Notes: generated from the letters alone by a model not told the origin. A DNA stretch of 42,289 nucleotides from Tannerella sp. (GCA_031285565.1 JAITVY010000116.1:1-42289); one strand, 5' to 3'. Counted from the first letter of the stretch, positions 16,437 to 25,433 are shown. Translations and numbers: made by a program.

Positions 16437-17192
16437 ATGACACTGAATATTCTACTCTGCAATGCATTTTCAGGGACGCTTTCCGAAGAAATCCCTTCAC
16501 ATGCATCACTATTCATCAATCTGTTCGATTCGGTTAATTCAAAGCTAACCTATCGTATATACGATGCATACAATAACGAATTTCCGCAAAATCTGAATTC
16601 GGACCAGATTTATATTATCGCAGGCCACAATTCCAGTCTTTATGAAGAAAAAGCATGGATAAAAAACCTGTTCAGCTTCATTCGCGGAGCACACGCCATG
16701 AAGGTACCATTAGTAGGTATCAATTTCGGACATTTGGCCATTGCACACGCATTAGGTGGAAAAGTAGCATCCTCCGAAAAAGGCTGGGGAGCAGGCATTC
16801 GCGAATCACAGATTGTCGACCCGGTAGCACGCCGGTACTTTTCGGCTAATCAGTTAACGCTACACTATCTTCATTACAACCAGGTCACCCAGTTACCAAG
16901 AGGCGCCGTTCGCTTCGCAACAAGTGATTTCTGCAAAAATGAAGGCTTCACGCTGAACAGCCATATTCTCTCATTCCAGGGACATCCCGAATATACCGAC
17001 TCAACTACCCGCTATCTTATCCAAAACCAGACGGATGAATCGAGAGAGATTAAAGAAAAAGCCCTCAACAGCATACAGCAATATGAAAGCACGACAATAG
17101 GACAAAAAGCTGTCCAATGGATACTGGATCTCAGAAAAGCAACCAAGCCCAAATCTGTTCCAGACAAAAGATATAAATTCTCATCTTTTTAA
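16437..17192 (+). CDS. Class I glutamine amidotransferase-like protein lacking the Cys nucleophile
   Basis: A 251-residue protein with the class I GATase fold of the GMP-synthase-like stand-alone family: IYIIAGHNSSLYE (the oxyanion-side loop), VPLVGINFGHLAIAHALGGKV (nucleophile elbow), WGAGIRESQ, and FQGHPEY with the His183/Glu185 dyad. Active enzymes have Cys in the elbow (GxCxGHQ). Here position 96 is Asn (AAT) and the Gln after His is Leu. It is therefore unlikely to hydrolyse glutamine; it may bind a ligand or do other chemistry. The frame is intact and length normal. It stands alone between the prophage and the DUF3244 gene. Confidence 0.8.
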   Translation: MTLNILLCNAFSGTLSEEIPSHASLFINLFDSVNSKLTYRIYDAYNNEFPQNLNSDQIYIIAGHNSSLYEEKAWIKNLFSFIRGAHAMKVPLVGINFGHLAIAHALGGKVASSEKGWGAGIRESQIVDPVARRYFSANQLTLHYLHYNQVTQLPRGAVRFATSDFCKNEGFTLNSHILSFQGHPEYTDSTTRYLIQNQTDESREIKEKALNSIQQYESTTIGQKAVQWILDLRKATKPKSVPDKRYKFSSF

Positions 17193-17225
17193 CAAGATAG
17201 TTTTCAACTTTAATAACAACCCGGC

Positions 17226-17250
17226 TCGACGTAACGCCTCGTTACGTCGA
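17226..17250. promoter_or_regulatory. Perfect 11-bp inverted repeat
   Basis: TCGACGTAACG-CCT-CGTTACGTCGA, 33 nt after the GATase-like stop. It is GC-rich in an AT-rich spacer and lacks a U-run on either side, so it fits a protein-binding site or transcript stabiliser as well as a terminator. Confidence 0.55.
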
Positions 17251-17393
17251 AGTCAAAATGCCCTACACTACCCTACAAGCCTGTTAGCAGAATTCAGACA
17301 GAATTGAAACTTGACTTTGTTAGGATAAGTCCGGATATATTCCGTTTATTTGCATCTATTTTTTTAATACATTAACAATTAAAAACCAATCTT

Positions 17394-17744
17394 ATGAGAG
17401 AGAGATTTTATTTTTTAGCTGTAGCGCTTTGCTGTATGCTGCCCTTTATGGCACAGGGAGCCGATTTAGATCCTGACGAACCAACACCTGGCCCCAGATC
17501 TATGCTTATTTCACCTGTTACGGTTAATGCCGAACCCGGCATGCTTACACTCTATTTTACAAGCGATTTCGGTGAAGTATATATATTACTGCAGCCGGTA
17601 GCTAAAAAAATAAACTATTTCCAATCGGTTGACACCTCTATACAGAACCAAGCCGTATTCACCGCACCTGCCGGAACCTATATCCTGACAGTTACCGATA
17701 CGGCCGGAAATATCATTAAACAAGAATACGTCGCTATCCCATAA
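17394..17744 (+). CDS. Small secreted DUF3244-like protein
   Basis: A 116-residue protein with signal peptide (about 1-22, ...MLPFMAQGA) and one Ig-like/transthyretin-like beta-sandwich domain (MLISPVTVNAEPGMLTLYF ... GTYILTVTDTAGNIIKQEYVAI). This matches the small DUF3244-type exported proteins common in Bacteroides and Parabacteroides, frequently found beside a TPR membrane protein as here (17 nt downstream). Function is unknown; it may be the periplasmic partner of the TPR protein. Confidence 0.65.
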   Translation: MRERFYFLAVALCCMLPFMAQGADLDPDEPTPGPRSMLISPVTVNAEPGMLTLYFTSDFGEVYILLQPVAKKINYFQSVDTSIQNQAVFTAPAGTYILTVTDTAGNIIKQEYVAIP

Positions 17745-17761
17745 ACAACCCATTAATACCA

Positions 17762-19444
17762 ATGAATCAAATCCGAATATTAACAGTCGTATGTGCAGGT
17801 ATACTTCTATTGGCAACCTGTACCACAGATTCTGACAAAAGCACTCCCTTATCCGAGGCTTTACATGCAGTGGATGACAATCCGCAAGAAGCCTTAGGAC
17901 TATTGGAAAGCATTTCTCCGGAATACTTATATGATTACGATAAGGATCAGTATATGCAGTTTGTGGTCACACTGGCTCAGGCTCGATATATGGATTATCA
18001 GGATATTACGGCTGATTCATTGATATTAGATGCGCAACGCTATTTTGCCGCGAACCGGAACTACGAAATGGCGACCCGTGCCAGTTATTATGCAGCAGCC
18101 TACTGGTATGAAGAAGAATCAGAAGAGAAAGCTTTGGAATACTGGCATGCAGCCTTTCACTTTGCCGAACAAGCAGGCAATGACCTGTTTATGAGAAAAA
18201 GCATCTATTGGTTGGCCAGGTCTTATTTTATTCAAGAACAATGGGAAGATGCTATGCCTTATTGTCAAAAGGCCCTGGTATTATATAATGACCAGCCGGA
18301 TCCCAACCATTATATTCTTGATATAATGAATATGCTTGGCCATATCTATCAAAAATCACAAGATCCTGAACAAGCATACCGGTATTTTGATAATGGGTTG
18401 AAATCAGCTAAAAACCTGAACGATACAAGACATGAGGCTCGATTCCTGCGTAAAATAGGGACTATTCATCGTGATAAAGGAGAATACCAACAAGCAAAAG
18501 AATATTTTGATCAGGCGCTCTCGATACAAACGGCACCAGACGATATAGCGCGAATCTATTTAAGTTATGCCAGATTATACCGGGCTATGAATATCCCTGA
18601 TTCAACCCACTACTATTTAAATACAATTGAAGATCAAGTCCAGGAGATTACCTATCCCACCACCCGTAGGGATATTTATGCAGAGTTGGCAACTTATTAT
18701 AAAGTAAACCAGGGAGATGGAAACAAAACAGCACATTATTTACAGTTAGCTCATAACGAAGATTTACGTATCAAAAAGAGCCAAAGCGAGAAAAAAATAA
18801 ATGCCATTAATCAGCAGCTTGAGCAATTAAAACAGAAGAAACAAACAGAGCGAAAAACATATCGCCGGATATTTGATTATGGGCTAATCGCCTTCCTTTT
18901 ACTGGCATCTTCGTTAGTTGTTATCTGGTTTAACAAGCGTAGGCTGAAAGAGAAATATCTAGAAATAATAGACAGTCATAAAATAATAGTAGAGATTTAT
19001 AAAGAAGAAAAAGCGAAATATAGTAACAGTCGTAATATACAGTTTTTTCAGGCAGTAGACCTGTTACGTTTATCGATAGATGGTTTAGACAGTGTAGCCA
19101 AAAGCACCGACGATCTCAATCAACGGAAATTGGCATACGCCGGTTCTCCGGTCTGGGAGGAACAACTTGTACTTCGCGAAAAGTTCTGCAACCAGCTTGC
19201 CGGAAATGCAAAGACAAAATTGGAGAAGCTGCATAATGGCAATATCGCTTTATCTAAACTTACACCTGATGATTTGCCATTTCTACAATTGGTTCGCATG
19301 AAATATCCGGCTGAAAAAGTCAGCCGGTGGCTGGGGTATAAAGATAGTACGCCGGAGGCTGTAAAGCTTCACAAAGAACAGATCCGCCGGATACTGACCG
19401 AAGCCGGAATGACCGATGAGAACATAGCGGATTTATTGCCATAG
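17762..19444 (+). CDS. TPR-repeat lipoprotein/membrane regulator with cytoplasmic HTH-like end
   Basis: A 560-residue protein. The N-terminal signal ends in a lipobox-like LLLATC (Cys20). Residues about 30-330 are tetratricopeptide repeats (for example FRKIGTIHRDKGEYQQAKEY-type units), then a coiled coil (about 335-365), a transmembrane helix (about 368-390) and a C-terminal domain. The last 65 residues (LTPDDLPFLQLVRMKYPAEK... then KEQIRRILTEAGM) resemble a LuxR/GerE-like or related helix-turn-helix. TPR-TM-regulator proteins of this layout are common in Bacteroidales. It probably senses envelope cues and signals inward. The upstream DUF3244 gene is likely co-transcribed. Confidence 0.7.
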   Translation: MNQIRILTVVCAGILLLATCTTDSDKSTPLSEALHAVDDNPQEALGLLESISPEYLYDYDKDQYMQFVVTLAQARYMDYQDITADSLILDAQRYFAANRNYEMATRASYYAAAYWYEEESEEKALEYWHAAFHFAEQAGNDLFMRKSIYWLARSYFIQEQWEDAMPYCQKALVLYNDQPDPNHYILDIMNMLGHIYQKSQDPEQAYRYFDNGLKSAKNLNDTRHEARFLRKIGTIHRDKGEYQQAKEYFDQALSIQTAPDDIARIYLSYARLYRAMNIPDSTHYYLNTIEDQVQEITYPTTRRDIYAELATYYKVNQGDGNKTAHYLQLAHNEDLRIKKSQSEKKINAINQQLEQLKQKKQTERKTYRRIFDYGLIAFLLLASSLVVIWFNKRRLKEKYLEIIDSHKIIVEIYKEEKAKYSNSRNIQFFQAVDLLRLSIDGLDSVAKSTDDLNQRKLAYAGSPVWEEQLVLREKFCNQLAGNAKTKLEKLHNGNIALSKLTPDDLPFLQLVRMKYPAEKVSRWLGYKDSTPEAVKLHKEQIRRILTEAGMTDENIADLLP

Positions 19445-19976
19445 AAAACAATCCCACTTGTATCTAAATCCGCCCCCTCTCATCCACCCCCCTCTTTCGC
19501 TCTGCCTCCCTTGCCCCTTTCCCCTGCCGAAACCGGTACGAGAAAGAAATACGGAAAAGCCTTCCCAATTCCCTCTCACGGCTGCTATAGAGCCGTCCAG
19601 GCATCCGCACTTTTCCTTTCACCAGGTTCGATTCGAACATATCATCAAAACAATTGATAAATATAATACAAGCAAGCTTGTATTTTTCTGAGTATTGGCA
19701 TTTCGACCTTAAATTTTGATTCTCTTTTAGATCAATCCAAAGTGACAAAAAAGCTTTGCAGCAACCTAAAACTAATCTCCCAAAAACCAACAATAAAAAT
19801 TAACTATAATCCGCATTTCCAATTTCAGAAATTTCCTACATTTGCAACAAACCACAGAGATTGTTGTTTCTACAATATAAACGTTTTAAGTAGCGAGGGC
19901 AGAAGCTAAACTTGTTTAGATTATGCCGAGTCACGCAAAACGACTAATTTAATTGAATCTTTAATTTACTCAAGCA
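19445..19976. other. Intergenic region with pyrimidine tract
   Basis: No gene is supported. 19470-19530 is almost purely C/T on the plus strand. The rest is AT-rich and carries the promoter box at 19837-19844 in front of the BspA-like gene. ORFs of about 80-110 codons on both strands here have composition unlike proteins. Confidence 0.45.
19837..19844 (+). promoter_or_regulatory. -7 box TACATTTG of the first BspA-like gene
   Basis: Perfect TAnnTTTG match, giving a 5' leader of about 125 nt before the ATG at 19977. Confidence 0.45.
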
Positions 19977-22385
19977 ATGAAAAAAGAATTACCAAAACGA
20001 CAGGCATGCAATGCATGTATCCTGATCCCATTAATGCTATGCTTCTTACTGGCAACCCCTTCACTATGGGCAACAACCCGTACAATCGACAAGACAACAA
20101 GTCCTATTAGTATTCCAGCTTATTCACTGGAAGACACATTAGTCATTACAGGCAATGCACTCGCAACCGCCGATTGGACTACTTTGAGAAATTTAACCAC
20201 CGGCTACAACCTGGTACTAGAGACGGCAGATGTAAACATACCTGGTAGTGCCCTGCTAACTTGTTCTGGTATCCTTTCCGTTTCTTCGTCTACTATCACG
20301 ACCATCGGGAATGCCGCCTTTGGCAATTGCACTAAACTAACCAACGCAGATTTTCCAAATGTAACGGATATCGGGAACTATGCCTTTCAGGTGTGCAGTA
20401 AGCTGGCCAACGTTTCATTTCCAAACGCCATATTCATTGGAGATTACGCCTTTCTTGATTGCATTGTTCTGACCACCGGCTCTTTTCCAAATGTAACGTC
20501 TATTGGGAATTCCGCTTTTAACAGATGCTTGCTTACCACTGCCTCTTTCCCGAAAGCCATAAACATCGGGACTGGCGCCTTTGGCAATTGCCCTGAACTG
20601 GTCAACGCAGATTTTCCAAATGCCCCAACCACCGGGCTCTATACCTTTCAGGTTTGCGGTAAACTGACCAACGTCTCATTCCCGAAAGCCGGGATCATCG
20701 ATAATGGCGCCTTTTACAACTGTACATCACTGGTCAACGCTTCTTTCCCGGAAGCCGTGAATATCAAGGATCAAGCTTTCCAGTTATGCAGTAAACTTAC
20801 GAATGTATCCATTCCAAATGTAACGAAAATCGGATATTATGCCTTCGGCGGTTGCACTTCACTTACCAATGTCTCTTTTCCAATCCTCACATATATCGGC
20901 AACGAGGCCTTTGCATTTTGCATCAACCTGGCCAGCCTGACATTGGGTAATACGCCGCCGACTCTTGGAACGACCCCTTTTAACGGTGTATCCCCCCTGT
21001 TACTGGTTGTACCCGATTCTACAACATATACACCTGTGCCTGCCGGTTTCCCCACAGGCACCGAAGCATTTAATAAAAGCGTCCCGACACAGCAGGATGC
21101 CCTTGCTTATGGAAAGCCATACGACCTGGTGCCCAATCGCATCCCAACACTGCCGGGTGGATACTACCAATGGGAAAAAGACGGCGTAACCATTCCAGGC
21201 GCTACAGGATCAACTTACCAGGCTACAACCCCGGGACTATATACCTTACAGTATATACACGGGGAACAGGTAACCCTCCTTTCGATCTATTTAGCCGCAA
21301 CGCCTTATGACCTTTACGGCACTTATAACCGTTACCAGGGATGTGAGTATGTGCTGCAACTAACTTTCACACAACCGACCACAGCCCGCACCATCGAAGT
21401 ATGGAGCGAAGGAACAGGAGCAACAGGCCTCTACGACACACAGTCAGGCAAATACTTCAATGACACATTAACATATAAACTGGCATCCGGCGACTCGCTA
21501 CTAACAATCCCTTATGCAATAGATGAGGACGTGCAAGACGGTAGCCATGCAACCTTTGCCTATCGCATAGCCCCGGCAGGAACAATCGAACGGACAGATG
21601 AGTTTATTTTATATGCAAAACCGGATATCAAACTAATAAAATATTACCCAACCACTTCCCAGTTCAAAGGCGTACTGGATATATCCATCACCAACAGCTC
21701 ATATTATATGCAGCGGAGCCTCGACGACGGACAGTCCTGGCAGTTTGCACGCGACACCGTCACAGGTGAAGTGCTTCCTTTCTCACAAAGCCAGATAGCC
21801 GGATTCATACCGGGCACTACCATCCTGTTCCGTGTACCAAACGGTTGCAGTTACGACACACTGACGGTTGGAAACAAAGATGACGATGATCCCTACATCA
21901 CACGTCAGGTAACCATGCCATCCGTACCGGATGCTATCTGCAGCGTAGCCCCCGGCACATACTATGTAAACAGTGGCGACAACTTTATATTCACTATTAC
22001 CCCTACGGGAAGCAATACAGGAAAGATTCCACAGGTCTCCACTTCGCGCACGAGGTTGCCCGACAGTGAAGGTGTAGTAACCACCGATAATGGCGACAGC
22101 TCCTATACAGTCACCATTCTCCAGATCCAGGAATCAATAACCATCACTATCGACTTTGCAACCGGAAATGGTTTGATAGACACAGGTAACCGTATATGGT
22201 CATACGATGGACAATTGTATATAACAACCACTGTAAGCGGAACGGCAACTGTTTATTCTGCCATGGGCAGTCTGGTAAAAACCATTTCCATCTCAACAGG
22301 AGAAACAGTGGGCACAACCCTTCCGACAGGTATTTACATCGTATCCATGAACGGAAAAACGTATAAAGTAATGGTTAATTATTAA
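19977..22385 (+). CDS. BspA-like leucine-rich-repeat secreted protein, T9SS-type C-terminus
   Basis: An 802-residue protein: signal peptide (about 1-33), then nine TpLRR/LRR_5 repeats of 21-22 residues (about 110-310; pattern AF-x2-C-x-L-T-N-x-S-F-P-x-x-x-x-I-G) plus a terminal cap. An Ig-like module follows (GGYYQWEKDGVTIPGATGS..., about 395-440), then further beta domains. A C-terminal domain (about 735-802) ends LPTGIYIVSMNGKTYKVMVN, resembling type A T9SS sorting domains. It is expected to be exported and attached to the surface, where BspA relatives bind matrix proteins or other bacteria. DNA repeats are visible: the block starting at 20316 recurs 261 bp later at 20577. A paralogue lies at 23022. 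Confidence 0.85.
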   Translation: MKKELPKRQACNACILIPLMLCFLLATPSLWATTRTIDKTTSPISIPAYSLEDTLVITGNALATADWTTLRNLTTGYNLVLETADVNIPGSALLTCSGILSVSSSTITTIGNAAFGNCTKLTNADFPNVTDIGNYAFQVCSKLANVSFPNAIFIGDYAFLDCIVLTTGSFPNVTSIGNSAFNRCLLTTASFPKAINIGTGAFGNCPELVNADFPNAPTTGLYTFQVCGKLTNVSFPKAGIIDNGAFYNCTSLVNASFPEAVNIKDQAFQLCSKLTNVSIPNVTKIGYYAFGGCTSLTNVSFPILTYIGNEAFAFCINLASLTLGNTPPTLGTTPFNGVSPLLLVVPDSTTYTPVPAGFPTGTEAFNKSVPTQQDALAYGKPYDLVPNRIPTLPGGYYQWEKDGVTIPGATGSTYQATTPGLYTLQYIHGEQVTLLSIYLAATPYDLYGTYNRYQGCEYVLQLTFTQPTTARTIEVWSEGTGATGLYDTQSGKYFNDTLTYKLASGDSLLTIPYAIDEDVQDGSHATFAYRIAPAGTIERTDEFILYAKPDIKLIKYYPTTSQFKGVLDISITNSSYYMQRSLDDGQSWQFARDTVTGEVLPFSQSQIAGFIPGTTILFRVPNGCSYDTLTVGNKDDDDPYITRQVTMPSVPDAICSVAPGTYYVNSGDNFIFTITPTGSNTGKIPQVSTSRTRLPDSEGVVTTDNGDSSYTVTILQIQESITITIDFATGNGLIDTGNRIWSYDGQLYITTTVSGTATVYSAMGSLVKTISISTGETVGTTLPTGIYIVSMNGKTYKVMVNY

Positions 22386-22415
22386 TGATCAATGATTAAT
22401 TAATAGTACCCAAAA

Positions 22416-22538
22416 AGACAATCGTCATGTCGACCAACGGGAGATATCGCATGAAAACAGTAGAGAATATTGTTCTTCTGCAGTTGCTGCATAGCAGCGA
22501 ACGTTGTGTCCTCCCAAGGTCGGAATGATGGTTGTCTT
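22416..22538. repeat. Palindromic dispersed element, copy 1
   Basis: Imperfect inverted ends of about 28 nt: 22416-22443 (from AGACAATCGTCATGTCGACC) against 22511-22538, around a 67-nt centre. The left end matches, in inverted orientation, the right end of the element at 25099-25179. It lies 30 nt after the first BspA-like stop. Confidence 0.6.
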
Positions 22539-22957
22539 CATTTTCAACTTTGGCTATAGCCGATTTTCGCTTCGCTCCAATTCAATTTTCTCCTAAAAGA
22601 AATTAAACCTAAAGCAAATATCATTCACAGACCGCGTCACCTCTTTAATTTCCACATTGTAATGTGCCGGCAATCATCCGGTACATTCGGTATTTATTCG
22701 TCATAGCCAAACAGATACTTCAACTATTTGAGAAGTTTCAAGCAGCCAATGAATTTCTGCATACAGCAAAACTTATATATAAAGAAGAATATTACAACAC
22801 TGTTGAAGTGCAAAATGGACGAAACATTGATCTTTGGAGTCACCTTCGCGCCAAGCCAAAAATAACACAAAGCTTTACGTAAAGCCCAAGTGACTACAAA
22901 AAGCAATACATAATGCAAAAATTCACTACAATTTGCTCTCTTCTTTGAAAAATTAAT
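22539..22957. other. Intergenic region, possibly degenerate repeats
   Basis: No gene is supported. Two imperfect direct repeats, near 22852 (gccaagccaaaaataacac) and near 22967 (tccaaaccacaaatgccac), flank this stretch. The minus-strand ORF across it has two similar WFGAKV/WLGAKV phrases caused by these repeats and is not a credible protein. Confidence 0.35.
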
Positions 22958-22965
22958 TACTTTTG
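22958..22965 (+). promoter_or_regulatory. -7 box TACTTTTG of the second BspA-like gene
   Basis: TAnnTTTG box with a TTTG (22932-22935) 22 nt upstream as a possible -33 element. The leader is about 50 nt. Confidence 0.5.
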
Positions 22966-23021
22966 CTCCAAACCACAAATGCCACAAGTTCAATATATAT
23001 CAATCTTTAATTTACAAAACA

Positions 23022-25046
23022 ATGAAAGAAAAATCACCAAAACAACCGATTTACAAAACATGGTTCCTCTTACCACTAATCCTCTGCTGCCTGCTAACAA
23101 CGCCCTCAATACGCGCAACTACCGTACAAATCACGAAAGAAACCGGAACAGCTATTGATGATCCATCCTTTCCACCCTATTCACCGGGAGACACATTAGC
23201 CATTTCCGGCGATGCGCTGGAAACCGCCGATTGGGAAGCATTGAAAGGATTAACCACCGGATACCATCTAGAACTACAGACAGCAGACGTAAACGTACCT
23301 GACAATGAACTTTACGATTGTACGGTTCTCCTTTCCGTTTCTTCGTCTGCTATCAAGACAATCGGGCTGGGGGCCTTTTGCGCTTGCACTGCACTTACCG
23401 ATGCATCTTTCCCCAATGCAACGACAATCGGAGAAGGCGCTTTTGCCGATTGCTCTTCGCTTACCAACGCATATTTTCCAAATGCTGAGACCATCGTGAG
23501 TTACGCCTTTATGAATTGCTCTCTTACCACAGCATCTTTTCCAAATGCTGAGACCATCGGGAATAACGCCTTTTACAATTGTACTAACCTTGCCAGCCTG
23601 GCATTGGGTGAAAGACCGCCGGCTATTGGATCAAACGCTTTTATCAGTGTATCTCCCCTGTTACTGGTTGTTCCCGATCCTACGGCATATACTCCGGTTC
23701 TTGCGGATTTTCCCTCAGGCAGCGAAGCATTCAGTAAAAGCGTGCCGACACAGCAGGATGGTTTTGCCTATGGTAAGCCCTACGACCTCACGCCCAACCA
23801 TATTCCCACCCTGCCGGGCGGAACCTACCACTGGGAAAAAGACGGCGTAACCATTCCGGGCGCTACAGGGCCAACCTACCAGGCAACAACCCCCGGACTC
23901 TATACATTGCGGTATTTCCACGGGGAACAGGTCACCCTCCTCTCTACTTACTTAGCCGCAACGCCTTACGACCTTTACGGTACTAATAACCGTTACCAGG
24001 GATGCGGGTACGTACTGCAATTAACTTTCACACAGGCACCCATTGACCGCACCATCGAAGTATGGAGCGAAGGGACGGGAGCCGGAAGCCTCTACGACAC
24101 ACAGTCGGGCAAATGCTTCAATGATACATTGACATACAAGCTTGCCGCCGACGACTCGGTTCTGACCACCCCTTACGCATTAGATGAGGACGTGAAAGAC
24201 GGAAGCCATGCAACCTTCGCCTACCGCATAGCCCCGGCAGAAGCAATCGAACGGACAGACCCGTTTACCTTATATGCCGCGCCGGATATCAAACTAATAA
24301 AATATTACCCTACCACTGCCCAGTTCAAAGGCGTACTGGATATCTCCATCACCAACAGTTCATATTATATGCAACGAAGCCTCGATGACGGAAAGTCCTG
24401 GGAATTTGCACGCGATACTATCACAGGAGAGACGCTTCCTTTCCCGCAAAGCCAGATTGCAGGATTCTTACCGGGCACTACTATTCTGTTCCGCGTACCA
24501 AACGGTTGCAGTTACGACACGCTGACAGTTGGAAACGATGATGATGTCGATCCCTCCGTCACACGACAGGTAACGATGCCGGCCGTACCCGGCGCCATCA
24601 GCAGCGTAGCCCCCGGCACATATTATGTAAACAGCGGCGGGAACTTTACATTCACCCTCACCCCGACAGGCAGCAATGCAGGTAAGGTACCACAGGTTTC
24701 GACCTCACGTATACGGATACCCGACAGCGAGAGCGTAGTAATAACGGATAATGGCAACGGCTCCTATACAGTAAACATCCTCCGGATTCAAGAAGCAATA
24801 ACCATCTCAGTCAACTTCGCCACCGGTAATGGTTTGATTGAAAGAGGTGACCGGGTATGGTCGTACAACGGGCAATTGTATATTACAACTGCGGCAGGCG
24901 GGACAGCTACTGTTTATTCAGCCATGGGCTGCCTGGTAAAAACCATTTCCATCCCTGCAGGGGAAACAGTTAACGCAACCCTACCGGCTGGTATTTATAT
25001 CGTGTATATGAATGGGAAAACGCACAAAATAATGGTTAATGATTAA
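23022..25046 (+). CDS. BspA-like secreted protein, shorter paralogue with T9SS-type C-terminus
   Basis: A 674-residue paralogue of the 802-residue protein. The order is the same: signal peptide (about 1-32), TpLRR repeats (only three full units plus cap, about 110-200), Ig-like module (GGTYHWEKDGVTIPGATGP, about 265-310), shared middle domains and the C-terminal T9SS-like domain ending LPAGIYIVYMNGKTHKIMVN. After the LRR block the two proteins are nearly collinear and highly similar. The loss of six repeats accounts for most of the 128-residue difference. The immediate leader (aatctttaatttac near 23010) is also shared. It probably arose by tandem duplication. Confidence 0.85.
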   Translation: MKEKSPKQPIYKTWFLLPLILCCLLTTPSIRATTVQITKETGTAIDDPSFPPYSPGDTLAISGDALETADWEALKGLTTGYHLELQTADVNVPDNELYDCTVLLSVSSSAIKTIGLGAFCACTALTDASFPNATTIGEGAFADCSSLTNAYFPNAETIVSYAFMNCSLTTASFPNAETIGNNAFYNCTNLASLALGERPPAIGSNAFISVSPLLLVVPDPTAYTPVLADFPSGSEAFSKSVPTQQDGFAYGKPYDLTPNHIPTLPGGTYHWEKDGVTIPGATGPTYQATTPGLYTLRYFHGEQVTLLSTYLAATPYDLYGTNNRYQGCGYVLQLTFTQAPIDRTIEVWSEGTGAGSLYDTQSGKCFNDTLTYKLAADDSVLTTPYALDEDVKDGSHATFAYRIAPAEAIERTDPFTLYAAPDIKLIKYYPTTAQFKGVLDISITNSSYYMQRSLDDGKSWEFARDTITGETLPFPQSQIAGFLPGTTILFRVPNGCSYDTLTVGNDDDVDPSVTRQVTMPAVPGAISSVAPGTYYVNSGGNFTFTLTPTGSNAGKVPQVSTSRIRIPDSESVVITDNGNGSYTVNILRIQEAITISVNFATGNGLIERGDRVWSYNGQLYITTAAGGTATVYSAMGCLVKTISIPAGETVNATLPAGIYIVYMNGKTHKIMVND

Positions 25047-25062
25047 TTGAGAATGAGCCCCT

Positions 25063-25089
25063 CCAAACCTCCCCAAAAGGGAGGCTTGG
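25063..25089. repeat. CCTCCC hairpin repeat
   Basis: CCAAACCTCCC-caaaa-GGGAGGCTTGG, 11-bp arms with one mismatch, 17 nt after the BspA-like stop. Related to the inverted pair at 8872-9002. It can act as a terminator-like structure. Confidence 0.6.
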
Positions 25090-25098
25090 AAGAAAAAG

Positions 25099-25179
25099 CA
25101 ATCGTCATGCCGAATGAAATGAGGAACCGCATAAGGACAGTATCCATGCGATGTCTCCCATTGGTCGACATGACGATTG
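25099..25179. repeat. Palindromic dispersed element, copy 2
   Basis: An 81-bp element with perfect 11-bp inverted ends CAATCGTCATG / CATGACGATTG and further internal pairing (CGCAT/ATGCG around a GGA/TCC tip), forming one long imperfect hairpin. Related to the element at 22416-22538. Looks like a REP/MITE-type repeat. Confidence 0.65.
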
Positions 25180-25408
25180 TATTTCTCTTCCACTCTCAAT
25201 TTTCAACAAATATGATACAAATGGGCATTCAACTTACCCAGTCACTTATATAGTACTTTCCCGGTAAGCACAAATCAAGCCTTTATTTTTTCCGTTTTTT
25301 TCAATCGCTTCGCCAATATTGTCAGGCGATATTTTTGCAAACTGTTATTTGGCTTACCAGGTATAGTGATTTCTATGACACAACCACCGGTTTTTACAAC
25401 TTGATTAT

Positions 25409-25416
25409 TATCTTTG
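25409..25416 (+). promoter_or_regulatory. -7 box TATCTTTG
   Basis: Perfect TAnnTTTG box 17 nt before the ATG at 25434. It lies inside the longer reading frame that opens at 25335, which argues for the later start. Confidence 0.55.
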
Positions 25417-25433
25417 CACCAACACAAACCCCA

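Noticed and set aside
19464..19793. ORFs on both strands of the intergenic region (109 and 77 codons)
   Set aside because: Caused by the polypyrimidine tract and lack of stops; biased composition and no start signals.
20281..20940. CRISPR-like periodicity
   Set aside because: The 66-bp periodicity is coding (22-residue LRR units), imperfect and in frame; there are no constant repeats with unique spacers and no cas genes.
22724..22993. 89-codon minus-strand ORF with WFGAKV/WLGAKV phrases
   Set aside because: The phrases reflect intergenic direct repeats; composition (many Cys, Trp, Phe) is not protein-like and it overlaps the promoter of the BspA-like gene.
25335..25433. N-terminal 33-codon extension of the nucleotidyltransferase ORF
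   Set aside because: A consensus -7 box lies inside it 17 nt before ATG 25434, and the extension does not match the family N-terminus.
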